Shown piece by piece: positions 1-8,660 of a DNA stretch of 64,000 bases (the stretch's first letter is position 1; every line of letters begins with the position of its first letter). The DNA comes from Pseudobdellovibrionaceae bacterium (GTDB lineage: Bacteria > Bdellovibrionota > Bdellovibrionia > Bdellovibrionales > UBA1609): contig JAMLIO010000005.1 of NCBI GenBank assembly GCA_023954155.1, forward strand, positions 1 through 64,000. Reading direction: 5' to 3'. The notes under the pieces are model-generated. The model saw only the letters and a list, made by a program, of their open reading frames with translations, had not been told where the DNA came from and made no database searches. The position numbers were made by a program, and so were the translations under genes.

Positions 1-159
1 TAACCTCAAGCCAAAGAGGAGTTGCGCCAGAGTGCGCTGTATTGCGTTATTTGTTTGGTCATGGATAGATGGAGACTCACAAATCAGCTAATTTACGCTC
101 TCTTCTTGACTTTAAGTGTAACAGACCAAAAAATTAAGGAGAGTGTGCAGGAGGGAGCC

Positions 160-663
160 TTGGATCAAAGCAATATTGATTGGATCAAAGATCTAGTTCG
201 TGGCGAACAGCAAATGGAAGAAGCGGGTGTGATTGATTTTTCACCTGCATTTGACCCTGCAAACATTCTGCTTAAAGGAACGGTTGAGTTCTTACAAAGC
301 CTAAAGGCCCAATTCATTCGCAATGCCACGATTTTTAATCAACTTAAGAACACCAATCTTGGACAAATCAAGATTTATGGAATTTCAAAAACTCACTCTG
401 ATTTCATGCTCTTTAGAAATGGATATAAACTTATTTTTTCTATGAGCGAGCCAGGTAAAATCGTCATTCAATTCCATCACCTTGCTACCCCTTTTATGGG
501 CGAACAGTCTAAAGAGGGCGGACCAATGACAGCTCACAGCGTGATCGAAGCCCAATGGGGAGCCTTCGGCGAATTGATCTGGACCAACAAATCCAAACCC
601 ATAAATTCTCAATACCTAGTGCGCTACTACCTAAAACACTTCGTCCACAACAGCACAAAGTAA
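160..663 (+). CDS. Hypothetical protein, 167 aa
   Basis: I do not recognise this family. The frame is open from a TTG at 22, but that codon sits only one base after its purine-rich stretch. A TTG at 160 has an AGGAGG (149-154) with five-base spacing, the same arrangement as feoA in this window, so I prefer it. The product is soluble-looking, with no signal peptide or membrane helix from this start, a mixed alpha/beta composition and a basic C-terminus. It stands alone, convergent with the L,D-transpeptidase-like gene across a long palindrome. ATG at 61 is an alternative start. Confidence 0.6.
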   Translation: MDQSNIDWIKDLVRGEQQMEEAGVIDFSPAFDPANILLKGTVEFLQSLKAQFIRNATIFNQLKNTNLGQIKIYGISKTHSDFMLFRNGYKLIFSMSEPGKIVIQFHHLATPFMGEQSKEGGPMTAHSVIEAQWGAFGELIWTNKSKPINSQYLVRYYLKHFVHNSTK

Positions 664-757
664 AGAATAACAGTCTCAAACAAGATTGAGCACTTCGCTC
701 ACTGAGCGCATTTCCTCATTGGGGTGGGATTGGGTTTTATATTTAGGTTTTTGGATA

Positions 758-841
758 TGTATGGTCGAAATGCGAGTTCGGCTTGGCATGATTTTGCGAA
801 TGCAAAATCATGCCAAACCGAACTCGCATTTCGACCATACA
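758..841. repeat. 84-bp near-perfect palindrome (repeat family copy 1)
   Basis: Bases 758-798 pair with 801-841 with a single C/A mismatch (782/817) and one G/T pair, giving a stem of about 40 bp with almost no loop. It lies between two convergent genes. The right half reappears at 29104-29156, so this is a dispersed repeat and not only a terminator. No T-run follows it on either strand. Confidence 0.85.
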
Positions 842-937
842 CAATGAAAAAATAAATTCCCAAACTAAATCTGTAAATTACGGACGAGCTTGGTGGACAT
901 CCTGAAGTCTTATGGGCTGTGTACCTATGAACCGAAC

Positions 938-1957
938 CTATGAACCAGTGTAGTTGTAGAGGCAGGAGCCTTTAATCTTGTCGCCCCAAGAACAAAATCT
1001 ATCTTGTGGAACACCTGTGCAGCCCCATGTGGAGGCACCCACTTGCGGCCAGGTGTGATACAGAATTTCTCTGGCGCGTGCGTTTGTATTTTGGCAGCTT
1101 TCTCCAGGCATTTTATATTTACAGCCCTGTCCTTCCATTATGAAGTAATTAAAGGAGTTGCCGTTAGTACATGTAGGCCAATTTTTTCTGGTATTGCGTC
1201 CTGACTCTGTCAGTTTAAAAAAACCAGGTGGAGTGGCGTGGCTTCCTGAGACGTTACCTATCCCGCCTGATCCTCCTCCAGTAGGGAACATGTCAGCAAC
1301 TTTGGCATCACCATTGGTTCCGCATGTTGAGATATCAATAATGGCAGTACGGATATTGGATGAGCCTCTTGAGGCATCGCTGACAATGGCATATTTATTG
1401 GGCCCACAACTTGGGTTTTTCTTTACGTAGTCACACATCTGTTTGATGGCCTTTTTCATGGCTTCATCTGGACTGAGATTGCTGTAGCTGGTGACTGAAC
1501 CTAAGGGAATTCCACCACTAAGTTGCCCGTTGCCGCCTCCAGAGCCTCCTAAGGTTCCGTTCATATTGATCGGTGGGATTTGCATTTGTGAAAGGGCACA
1601 GAATAAACAAAATTCAGCTTCAGTCGGATCTTTAGGAGCAGTTTCCATTTCAGGGGTAGGAGTTGTGGGCAGTGAGACATAGGGGCCAAGATACTGTTGA
1701 CGGTTAATGCGGTCCATTTCTAAGTTGGAGTAATCTTGAGTCGCAAAGCTTAGGGCGTCTTGGCTGCTTCCGTTACCTTTCACAGAGCCATAATCTGGAA
1801 TAGTTTCTTTTGCAGTTTCTGTAGAGTGTGAAACTTTAGGTTTATCCGCGACAGTTCCTGTTTTTGTGGGAACTGATTTTGAGTTTTGCGCATGCGCAGA
1901 TATTGCCAAAGCACTAGCAACATACGCACAAAAAATAAAGATTAAGGTATGTCTCAC
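938..1957 (-). CDS. Secreted L,D-transpeptidase-like protein (YkuD_2 type)
   Basis: This is probably a periplasmic enzyme that acts on peptidoglycan peptides. A GTG start at 1957 gives a signal peptide ending at Ala-His-Ala (about residue 23); the longer frame overlaps feoB and would place the signal peptide internally. After a low-complexity Ser/Gly region, the C-terminal half reads like the murein L,D-transpeptidase family: an IVSDASRGSSNIR segment, then an ARAREILYHTW segment and an STWGC segment, giving a plausible catalytic His (about 301) and Cys (about 313), and a closing LYNYTG. The gene starts two bases after the feoB stop, so it may be co-transcribed. No clear Shine-Dalgarno precedes the GTG. 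Family assignment is from memory of motifs; enzyme activity is inferred. Confidence 0.68.
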   Translation of the reverse strand: MRHTLIFIFCAYVASALAISAHAQNSKSVPTKTGTVADKPKVSHSTETAKETIPDYGSVKGNGSSQDALSFATQDYSNLEMDRINRQQYLGPYVSLPTTPTPEMETAPKDPTEAEFCLFCALSQMQIPPINMNGTLGGSGGGNGQLSGGIPLGSVTSYSNLSPDEAMKKAIKQMCDYVKKNPSCGPNKYAIVSDASRGSSNIRTAIIDISTCGTNGDAKVADMFPTGGGSGGIGNVSGSHATPPGFFKLTESGRNTRKNWPTCTNGNSFNYFIMEGQGCKYKMPGESCQNTNARAREILYHTWPQVGASTWGCTGVPQDRFCSWGDKIKGSCLYNYTGS

Positions 1958-1959
1958 AA

Positions 1960-3786
1960 TTAAACATATCGGCCAATAAAGCTGAGACCTTGATATGTGA
2001 CAAAGGCCAAAGCGTAGGCAAGTAACAAATACCCCACGAGCGCAGCATAAGCCCATGATTTCTTTGAGGTTTCCTTGTGCAACGTTCCCACTGTACTTGC
2101 GCATTGTAGGGCCACTGCAAAAAAGATCAAAAGCCCAAATCCTGCGGCAGGACTTAAGTCATTCAAAGTCAGTTGCTGAACCAGCTCGTCCACATCGTCA
2201 GATTGAAATCCGTAAAGTAAACCTAGGGTGCTGACAAAGACTTCGCGTGCAAGAAAAGACATCAAGATCGCCACCCCATGAATCCAATTTAAACCCAAAG
2301 GAGTAAACACAGGTTCAATGGCTTTCCCGATCTGCACCATATAAGACTCCGAAAATCCATTTTCACCTGCGGGGAAGTAACTTAAAAACCAAATCGCTAA
2401 ATTCACCATAAAGATAATAGGCCCTGCGTTTCGAATGAAAGACCATGTGGTTTGTAAGCCCTTTAAAATCACTTCTTTAACGCCTGGAAGTCTGTACGGG
2501 GGAAGCTCCATCACAAAAAAACGATTCATCTTTTCTTGAGCCCCAGTTTTAATGCGGGCAAAGGTATCAATCAAAGTGCTCACCAGTAGAGCCATAAAGA
2601 TTCCAAAGAAATACATGCAGAAAAAAGCCAAACCTTGTAATCCCATTAGCCCAAAAAAGATAGTGTGATCAGGGACAAGAACTTTGATAAGTAAAGCGTA
2701 CACAGGAATACGTGCAGAACAAGAAGTCAGTGGCACAGTCAAGATAGTGAGATTTCTAATCCATGGGCTTTCAATCGTGCGTGCAGCATAGATGGCAGGA
2801 ATGGCGCAAGCATGTCCTGTCATATAAGGAATAAAACTTTTGCCACTTAAACCAAAGAAACTAAAAAACTTGTGACAGATCACTGTGGCTCTGGCCATGT
2901 AACCGCTTTTTTCTAATAAACCAACTATGGTAGTAAGAATAAAAATTTGAGGAGTAAAAACCAAAAAGGCTCCAAATCCAGCAAAGATTGCGTTTTCAGT
3001 AAAGGACTTTAAAAAAGGGGATGTGATAGAGCCTGCCACCAGAGCACCCAAGCTGCTGATCACACCTTCTAGAATATCCATAATTGGCGTGGCCCAGGTA
3101 AAGATAGACTGAAAGATAATGAATGTTAAAAATAAAAAAAACACAGATCCCAGAAAAGGAGAAAGAAGAAAGCTGTCAGCTTTAATTTGTAAACCTAAAG
3201 TCTCTTCTGTTTTGCCTTTTAAAATTTGTCCTAAGATATTTTTTTGCAACTCAGAAACTGAGGTCGAAGGGGACCAAGTGGTTTGTGGCGTATTCCAAAC
3301 ACGGTCACTAAAATAAGTTTTGATTTCTGAGAGCCCTTGCCCTGTTCTTGCCGAGGTCAAAAACACAGGAACTCCTAGTAATTGACTTAACTTTTTCTCG
3401 TCAATAAGAATGTTATTTTTACTGGCCTCATCTGCCATGTTGATAGATAGAATTAAGGGTTTTAAATTTGTGCGGGCAAATTCAATTACGTTGAGGATAA
3501 AAGGGAATTGGCTTTGAAGTTTTAAAGATTCCACGACAAGACATATCAAATCATCAGGAGCACTTTGTTTAAGAGTTTCAATAGTCACTGTTTCATCTTC
3601 TGTATGAGCTTGAAGAGAATAAACTCCAGGTAAATCCACAATTTGAGTTTGTAAGTCTAACGAAGTGCTGGCCCGCTTTACAGTCGCACCAGAAAAGTTA
3701 GCCACCTTTTGGTTTTGACCCGTGATCTTATTAAATAAATAAGTTTTCCCCACATTAGGACGTCCAATCAAATAAATATGATTCAT
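1960..3786 (-). CDS. feoB: Ferrous iron transporter B
   Basis: Inner-membrane Fe(II) uptake protein with an N-terminal G domain. Visible motifs are G1 GRPNVGKT (residues 8-15), a DLPG switch (G3), NMAD (G4) and a TSART segment (G5). The membrane part keeps both gate regions, including GKSFIPYMTGHACAIPA with the conserved Cys, and LTSCSARIPVY. At 608 aa it is shorter than the roughly 750-770 aa of enterobacterial FeoB, with the G domain and linker region compact, but no motif is missing. The ATG is preceded by AGGGGC. It lies 72 bases downstream of feoA on the same strand; no feoC is visible. Confidence 0.95.
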   Translation of the reverse strand: MNHIYLIGRPNVGKTYLFNKITGQNQKVANFSGATVKRASTSLDLQTQIVDLPGVYSLQAHTEDETVTIETLKQSAPDDLICLVVESLKLQSQFPFILNVIEFARTNLKPLILSINMADEASKNNILIDEKKLSQLLGVPVFLTSARTGQGLSEIKTYFSDRVWNTPQTTWSPSTSVSELQKNILGQILKGKTEETLGLQIKADSFLLSPFLGSVFFLFLTFIIFQSIFTWATPIMDILEGVISSLGALVAGSITSPFLKSFTENAIFAGFGAFLVFTPQIFILTTIVGLLEKSGYMARATVICHKFFSFFGLSGKSFIPYMTGHACAIPAIYAARTIESPWIRNLTILTVPLTSCSARIPVYALLIKVLVPDHTIFFGLMGLQGLAFFCMYFFGIFMALLVSTLIDTFARIKTGAQEKMNRFFVMELPPYRLPGVKEVILKGLQTTWSFIRNAGPIIFMVNLAIWFLSYFPAGENGFSESYMVQIGKAIEPVFTPLGLNWIHGVAILMSFLAREVFVSTLGLLYGFQSDDVDELVQQLTLNDLSPAAGFGLLIFFAVALQCASTVGTLHKETSKKSWAYAALVGYLLLAYALAFVTYQGLSFIGRYV

Positions 3787-3858
3787 AGATTACGCCCCTT
3801 TTTGCAAAAAATAAGAAGATCTGCGGTCTGAGCGCAAATGTAACATAAGGTTTTAAGT

Positions 3859-4107
3859 TTAAGACTGTGGCCCATCTTCATCCTCTGTGGGTTCAATCAA
3901 AATCAGTTCTGCGATCTCTTGGCTAAGTGATAAGACTTGGTCTGACACTTGATACACTTTGGGGCCCTTAAAGGCTGTGTTTTGTAAACATGTGATCTGC
4001 GCTTGAGGCATCAGCCCTAGAGTGAAGAGCCGTTGCGTTTCTGCATGACTTTTCACTTCACGGATGTGAGCCGTGTGTAGGGGTTTAAGATCCCAGAGCG
4101 TGAGCAA
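3859..4107 (-). CDS. feoA: FeoA domain protein
   Basis: Small cytosolic SH3-like partner of FeoB, believed to be needed for ferrous iron uptake. The sequence has the usual features: an N-terminal LWDLKPLHTAHI strand, RLFTLGLMPQAQI, and a C-terminal LSLSQEIAELILIE. I place the start at TTG 4107 because a perfect AGGAGG (complement of 4113-4118) lies five bases upstream; the longer frame starts at TTG 4125 with no ribosome-binding site. This gives 82 aa, normal for FeoA. The gene is divergent from hslO, and a 17-bp palindrome lies just upstream (4135-4151). Confidence 0.9.
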   Translation of the reverse strand: MLTLWDLKPLHTAHIREVKSHAETQRLFTLGLMPQAQITCLQNTAFKGPKVYQVSDQVLSLSQEIAELILIEPTEDEDGPQS

Positions 4108-4134
4108 AATGACCTCCTGTGACAAAACCTATAT

Positions 4135-4151
4135 GTCTTAAATTTTAAGAC
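4135..4151. promoter_or_regulatory. Perfect 17-bp palindrome upstream of feoAB
   Basis: Two 8-base arms (4135-4142 and 4144-4151) flank a single T. It lies 28 bases before the feoA start, a good place for a metal-responsive repressor. It does not match the usual Fur core well, so the regulator is unknown. Operator function is inferred from position and symmetry only. Confidence 0.45.
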
Positions 4152-4252
4152 TAAATTCAATGATTTAAGTGTTTTTCAAACTTATTGAAAGTCACTTGAG
4201 AGTCAAAGTTATGATAGAGGTGCCGCCAACATAACGGTGCGTCATTGGCTGA

Positions 4253-4291
4253 GGTTTTTGCCCCAAAGGGTCGAAACTGGGGATAAAAACC
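4253..4291 (+). promoter_or_regulatory. Leader hairpin before hslO
   Basis: GGTTTTTG-CCCCA (4253-4265) pairs with TGGGGATAAAAACC (4278-4291), with one bulge and a 12-base loop, ending 17 bases before the hslO start. hslO has no clear Shine-Dalgarno site. No T-run follows, so it is not an obvious terminator. It may affect translation or be part of an operator. Confidence 0.4.
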
Positions 4292-4308
4292 ACTATAAGT
4301 AAAACCTT

Positions 4309-5163
4309 ATGGATATTCTTAAAAAATATATGAGTCATGACAATAGCGTGGTGTTCTCTTTTGTGGATGCCACAATGGCGGTGAATGAATCTTTAAAACG
4401 TGTGGGATGCTTGCCTCCTGCGGGTATTCATTTGGGGCAAGCTTTGCTCTCCTGTCTTTTGATGCAGTCAATTTATGGCGAGAAACAAAAGAACAAACTC
4501 AGCATGCAATGGTCTGTGGATGGTTCATTTGGGAATCTGTTTGTCGATATGAATGACAATGGGGGGATCAGAGGAACGATCACTCATCCGCAATTTTTTG
4601 GTGGTAAACTCAACGAATCTTTAGGTGAAGGAGTTTTACAAGTGATCCGTGAGGGTGCCAGTGTGAATCAAGCTCACAAACACACGGGAATTGTGGACTC
4701 AAGAGGGGATGTGGTTTCAGACACGTTAGGGTATTTACAACAATCAGAGCAACGACAATGCGCCATGAATGTCTGGATTCAGTTTGACACCGACAGTGAT
4801 GAGTTAAGACTTAAAGCTGCATGGGGATATCTGGTTGAGCTTCTGCCCATGGATGATGCCTTTAAGCGCGATATGATTGCTATGTTTTGGGAAGAGAAGT
4901 TTAAGGAGCTTGGAAATATGTCCAAGTGGAACATTGACTCGAATGACCCCACGACAAGTATGGCTCAGATCACTTTGGGAACTTTTGGTAAGGAAGTGTC
5001 TCAGAAAAAAGTATTTTTTGAATGCACGTGCAACGAAGAAAGAGCCCAGCGCGCTTTAGTTTTTGCCAACCAAAAAGATCAAGACCACCATCAGGATCAA
5101 GCGCAAGTGACTTGTGAGTACTGTGGGCAAGTTTATGATATCGAGTTAGACAAACAAGCATGA
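4309..5163 (+). CDS. hslO: Hsp33 redox-regulated holdase chaperone
   Basis: Cytosolic chaperone activated by oxidative unfolding of a C-terminal zinc centre. The four zinc cysteines are visible as CTC (239, 241) and CEYC (269, 272), spaced as in the family. The N-terminal core carries typical segments such as GNLFVDMNDNGGIRGTITHP. Length of 284 aa is normal. The stop overlaps the next start in ATGA, so hslO, tcdA and the TatD-family gene are probably translationally coupled. The ATG at 4309 lacks a good ribosome-binding site but gives the expected N-terminus; a hairpin lies in the leader. Confidence 0.93.
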   Translation: MDILKKYMSHDNSVVFSFVDATMAVNESLKRVGCLPPAGIHLGQALLSCLLMQSIYGEKQKNKLSMQWSVDGSFGNLFVDMNDNGGIRGTITHPQFFGGKLNESLGEGVLQVIREGASVNQAHKHTGIVDSRGDVVSDTLGYLQQSEQRQCAMNVWIQFDTDSDELRLKAAWGYLVELLPMDDAFKRDMIAMFWEEKFKELGNMSKWNIDSNDPTTSMAQITLGTFGKEVSQKKVFFECTCNEERAQRALVFANQKDQDHHQDQAQVTCEYCGQVYDIELDKQA

Positions 5164-5921
5164 GTGACGAGAATTTAGCATTTCAAGGTGTTGAAAAAGT
5201 TGTAGGTCAAAAGACCTATGACCGTATGACTTCTAAGATCCTCCTTGTTGTGGGCTTAGGGGGAGTAGGGTCATGGGCAGTGGAGTCTTTGGCTCGAAGT
5301 GGATTTCGCAAATTGGTTTTGATGGACTTAGATGACATCTGTGTGTCGAACACCAACAGACAGATTCACACTCTACAAAGCACCGTGGGTAAATCCAAAG
5401 TGGAAGTGCTTAAAGAAAGGGTGCTTGCTATTAACCCTGCCTGTGAAGTGGAAGCGGTGGCTGATTTTTTACAAAAAGACAATGTTAAAGAGTATTTGGA
5501 AAAGTATCGACCTGATATGATTCTAGATGCGATTGATAGCCTAGGCGTGAAGTGTGCTTTAGCGGCTACAGCCAGAGAGATGAAGATTCCTTTATTGGTT
5601 TCGGGATCAGCAGGAGGAAAACTTCTGGCTTCGGAATTAAAAGTCAGTGATTTGGCCACCACCTACGAAGACGATCTATTGCACCAAATGCGCAAACGAC
5701 TGCGACAAAAACATGGTTTCCCGCGTGGGAAACGCAAATTCAAGATCACCTGCGTGTTCTCTGCTGAATCCAAATCTGTGTGTGAAGTGCCTAAAGGGGA
5801 ATCCAGTGGACGCTTAGACTGTCAGACAGGATTGGGCAGTTTATGTCATGTGACTGCCAGTATGGGAATGCTTCTGACCCAGCAAGTGATCTTACATTTT
5901 ATGAAGGAGTTAGAGGAGTGA
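5160..5921 (+). CDS. tcdA: tRNA threonylcarbamoyladenosine dehydratase-like ThiF/E1 protein
   Basis: Member of the ThiF/MoeB/E1-like family. TcdA cyclises N6-threonylcarbamoyladenosine (t6A) at position 37 of tRNA using ATP. The nucleotide-binding loop GLGGVGSWAVESLARSG begins at residue 32. It is followed by the acidic DLDDI strand, the NTNRQIH motif and the VLKERVLAINP segment typical of TcdA/CsdL proteins. Length of 253 aa matches TcdA and not the longer MoeB or ThiF forms, and no thiocarboxylation genes are nearby. The start codon overlaps the hslO stop (ATGA) and its own stop overlaps the next start (GTGA). Confidence 0.88.
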   Translation: MSDENLAFQGVEKVVGQKTYDRMTSKILLVVGLGGVGSWAVESLARSGFRKLVLMDLDDICVSNTNRQIHTLQSTVGKSKVEVLKERVLAINPACEVEAVADFLQKDNVKEYLEKYRPDMILDAIDSLGVKCALAATAREMKIPLLVSGSAGGKLLASELKVSDLATTYEDDLLHQMRKRLRQKHGFPRGKRKFKITCVFSAESKSVCEVPKGESSGRLDCQTGLGSLCHVTASMGMLLTQQVILHFMKELEE

Positions 5922-6631
5922 TTCCTTATGTGGACTTTCACACTCATGATCTTTCCTGGGATGAGACGATCTTTCGATTAAATAGTTTAAGTTTAAATGA
6001 TTTTAAAAAAAACATTTCCGTTTCTCATTTGAAAAACATGTCTGATCTGAAAAATCCTTTTACGGTGGGTATACACCCTTGGGATGTTGATGTGGTGGAC
6101 CTTAACCATTGCGATGAATTGCTGTCAGAGATGTTAAATCATAAATTGTGTGTAGGTTTAGGTGAAATAGGTTTGGATAAAGCGCGTTCTCAAAACTATC
6201 AGCGACAACTTGATGTTTTTGTTGCTCAAGTTCGAAGAGCTAAAGACTTAGGTGTTTCGTGGTTAGTTCTGCATTGTGTGCGAACCCAGAATGACATTTT
6301 AAAAGTTCTTAAAGATGAGAACTTTAAAGGGCGGGCTATATTTCATGATTACAATGGCAGTGTTGAAGAAGGAAAACGTCTGTTAGACTTGGGGCATGTG
6401 GTCAGTTTGGGCTCTAAGATTTTAAACCCTAAGACCAAAGCTCATCAGTGGCTCCTGCACAGGCTTTTAAGTTCATCACAGATTCCATGGGGGCAGTTTT
6501 TTTTAGAAACAGATGACAGCTCTATTTCAATTGTGGACTTGTATGAGGGGCTATCCCAGTGGACGCAGCTTCCTATGGATGAACTTAAAACCCAGTTTTT
6601 TACACATTTGCCCACGGAATTTTGCAAGTGA
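5918..6631 (+). CDS. TatD-family metal-dependent hydrolase
   Basis: Amidohydrolase-fold protein of the TatD family, whose members act as metal-dependent DNases. From the GTG at 5918 the protein begins MIPYVDFHTH, placing the metal-binding HxH at residues 8-10. GIHPW, GLGEIGLD (metal Glu), LVLHCVR (metal His) and FLETDD (final Asp) follow in the family order. AAGGAG precedes the GTG, which overlaps the tcdA stop in GTGA; the longer frame from 5843 would overlap tcdA and add unrelated residues. At 237 aa it is slightly short for TatD. Exact substrate is unknown. Confidence 0.88.
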   Translation: MIPYVDFHTHDLSWDETIFRLNSLSLNDFKKNISVSHLKNMSDLKNPFTVGIHPWDVDVVDLNHCDELLSEMLNHKLCVGLGEIGLDKARSQNYQRQLDVFVAQVRRAKDLGVSWLVLHCVRTQNDILKVLKDENFKGRAIFHDYNGSVEEGKRLLDLGHVVSLGSKILNPKTKAHQWLLHRLLSSSQIPWGQFFLETDDSSISIVDLYEGLSQWTQLPMDELKTQFFTHLPTEFCK

Positions 6632-6699
6632 CAGCTTAGGCTTGTTTTTTGAGGTCAAACCGACTAAGTTTGAACCACTTAAATTATGGGAGAGTGTGT

Positions 6700-8142
6700 A
6701 TGAAAAAGACTTTTTTAGTAGCCATGTATTGTATTTCAAGCCTTCTATTTGGGGCAGGAGTAGCACAAGCGCAAACCTCAGTAGAACGTCTAGTGACTAT
6801 GGGTGGACTTTCTGAAGCCTTTTTAAATGCTCCACTTCCTAAGGTTTATAATGTAGGTGAGGCACATTGGAATTATGCGGGTGCGGTGGGCGCAGGAGAT
6901 GCGGCTTACGAAACTTTGCTTAATGAAGGTTTGGGTTTTTATCACGTGTTTCACTATATTGATGCGACGAGAGCCTTTTACCAAGCTATGCTTTTGCAAC
7001 CCAACGCCACTTTGCCAAGACTAGGTCTTGCTATCAGTGTTTTAAAACTTGCAGGCGACCAAAATGCAGCTTTGACGGCGTATAAAGAGTACCAAAATGC
7101 TCAACGTCTTATGCTTGCTAACGGTGGCACTGTGGAAGAAAAGTTTTGGGTGCAGTTTTTTGGTGTGTACCTAGAAAATTTATTGGGTGTGGACTTTTCG
7201 CTTCCTTCAAAAGAGCGCATTCAAGATATTTATGCGGGTTACACTTTAAAGAACACAGACGTTGAGTATCTCGTATTAGGTGCAAACATGCTGTCTGATC
7301 TTAATGTGATTTCATTAAATGATTTAAAAACAAACTACACGAAAGCAATTTCTCTAAATCCTAAACATGTGGGCGCTCTTCATTATATGACTCACGTTGC
7401 AGAGGCTTTAGACGAAAAGAAAGACGCTTTAGAGTATGGACGTCTAGCGGCTCTTTACTCTCCAGAGTCTTCTCATATTCAACACATGTATGGGCATAAC
7501 CTTCCTATTTTTGGAAATTGGTTAGAAGCTTCTGCGCAATTTGTAATTGCTGATGATCTTCACCAAACATGGGCTGCGGATAATAATGTGCCTTTGACTT
7601 ATGACTGGCACTACACTCACAACTTATTTTTGTGGGGTTATGCTCAGATTGGTGCAGGTCTTGATATGGATAAAGCCTTACAAACCTTAGTGATGTCTTG
7701 TCAGACTGAAGTTCATCATTGCATGACGACGTTCTATGCTGTGGTGGCCTACGGGGATGTGACTAAAGCTAAAGAGATGATCCAAGTTTTAAACAGCAAC
7801 AACCAAGTTGCTCAGGCCGACTTGTTCCAACAGACTTTATACTGGCTGGGTCTTGAAGCTGGAGACGCTTCTGGATTGCAAGCCACTTACTCTAGCCCTC
7901 GCGCTAACTTTATGTATATTGTGAACGAAATGCTTCAAGGTCGCGATATTCCTGACACTTTGGCCGTTCAGGTGCAAAATGCCTTGATGGCTCAATTGAC
8001 TCGTGCGGGGTTTGATTCTTGGTCACAGGTTCTTCCTATGGCCTTGCTGTTAAGAGGGACAGCACAAAAAGTAGGCAATGCTAAGGTGCTTAATGTTATA
8101 GATACTGTGTTCCAACAGATCAATTTTCGACCACAAAAATAA
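6700..8142 (+). CDS. Secreted tetratricopeptide-repeat protein
   Basis: Exported protein of 480 aa with a clear signal peptide from the ATG at 6700 (KKTFLVAMY start, cleavage near Ala-Gln-Ala). GGGAGAG lies five bases upstream; the longer frame from 6649 would put the signal peptide inside. The mature protein is mostly helical, with TPR-like units: FHVFHYIDATRAFYQAMLLQP, then YTKAISLNPKHVGALHYMTH, then GRLAALYSPESSHI. Conserved His residues recur in the helices, for example HMYGHNLP and DWHYTHNL. Function is not known; a periplasmic scaffold or binding role is only a guess. Confidence 0.75.
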   Translation: MKKTFLVAMYCISSLLFGAGVAQAQTSVERLVTMGGLSEAFLNAPLPKVYNVGEAHWNYAGAVGAGDAAYETLLNEGLGFYHVFHYIDATRAFYQAMLLQPNATLPRLGLAISVLKLAGDQNAALTAYKEYQNAQRLMLANGGTVEEKFWVQFFGVYLENLLGVDFSLPSKERIQDIYAGYTLKNTDVEYLVLGANMLSDLNVISLNDLKTNYTKAISLNPKHVGALHYMTHVAEALDEKKDALEYGRLAALYSPESSHIQHMYGHNLPIFGNWLEASAQFVIADDLHQTWAADNNVPLTYDWHYTHNLFLWGYAQIGAGLDMDKALQTLVMSCQTEVHHCMTTFYAVVAYGDVTKAKEMIQVLNSNNQVAQADLFQQTLYWLGLEAGDASGLQATYSSPRANFMYIVNEMLQGRDIPDTLAVQVQNALMAQLTRAGFDSWSQVLPMALLLRGTAQKVGNAKVLNVIDTVFQQINFRPQK

Positions 8143-8171
8143 CACAAAACTTGGGTTGATTTCAAAGACAG

Positions 8172-8204
8172 CTCCTTTACACTAAATAGGCATGTGTAAA
8201 GGAG
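8172..8204 (+). promoter_or_regulatory. Perfect hairpin that buries a ribosome-binding site
   Basis: Bases 8172-8182 and 8194-8204 are an exact 11-bp inverted repeat with an 11-base loop. The 3' arm contains the AAAGGAG (8198-8204) serving the ATG at 8213. If the mRNA starts upstream, the ribosome-binding site is paired and translation should be reduced until the stem opens. No T-run follows, so it is not a terminator. Confidence 0.65.
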
Positions 8205-8212
8205 TACCAACT

Positions 8213-8611
8213 ATGAAAAAAATGTTTTTTATCTGCTGTTTGTTGGCCATGCCATTTTCGGTTTGGGCCCAAGGCGATGCGGCGACCACTGAGGAAAGCG
8301 CGGCAACACACAATCATGAATCTGCTGCTCAGGCTGAAGAGCCTGTGACTGATGAAGCGGACCAAAAGCCCAACTTCCCTGATTTAGCAGGAACAGTAAG
8401 CAAAAAAGTGGTGTGCAAGCTGAACAATGATGAGCGTGAGATCTCTATCGTTCAAGACCCTGAAGGTCCATCTAGTGTCGTTTATAAGAAAAACGGCGAA
8501 GAGAAGACCATCGCTTATGCTAAAAATGATGGCAGTTATGTGGAAAGAGTGGCTGAAAAGATTCAGACTAACCTTGAAGCGGCAAGTTTCACTTGCGAAA
8601 CTGCAGAATAA
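8213..8611 (+). CDS. Small secreted hypothetical protein
   Basis: A 132-aa exported protein. From the ATG at 8213 it has a signal peptide ending at VWA, then a Glu/Ala/Thr-rich acidic segment (about residues 23-50), then a compact domain with two cysteines (about positions 64 and 129) that could form a disulphide. The start was chosen because AAAGGAG lies eight bases upstream; the longer frame begins at 8192 in the loop of the hairpin that pairs with this site. I recognise no family. It sits between the TPR protein and tRNA-Pro. Confidence 0.72.
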   Translation: MKKMFFICCLLAMPFSVWAQGDAATTEESAATHNHESAAQAEEPVTDEADQKPNFPDLAGTVSKKVVCKLNNDEREISIVQDPEGPSSVVYKKNGEEKTIAYAKNDGSYVERVAEKIQTNLEAASFTCETAE

Positions 8612-8660
8612 TACTTAATACTAAAACCACCTTAAGATGACGATCTGTTCTTCTTAGTGT

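Noticed and set aside
22-159. N-terminal extension of the first gene from TTG 22
   Set aside because: The purine-rich stretch is only one base from that codon, whereas TTG 160 has AGGAGG at proper spacing. The call is not certain.
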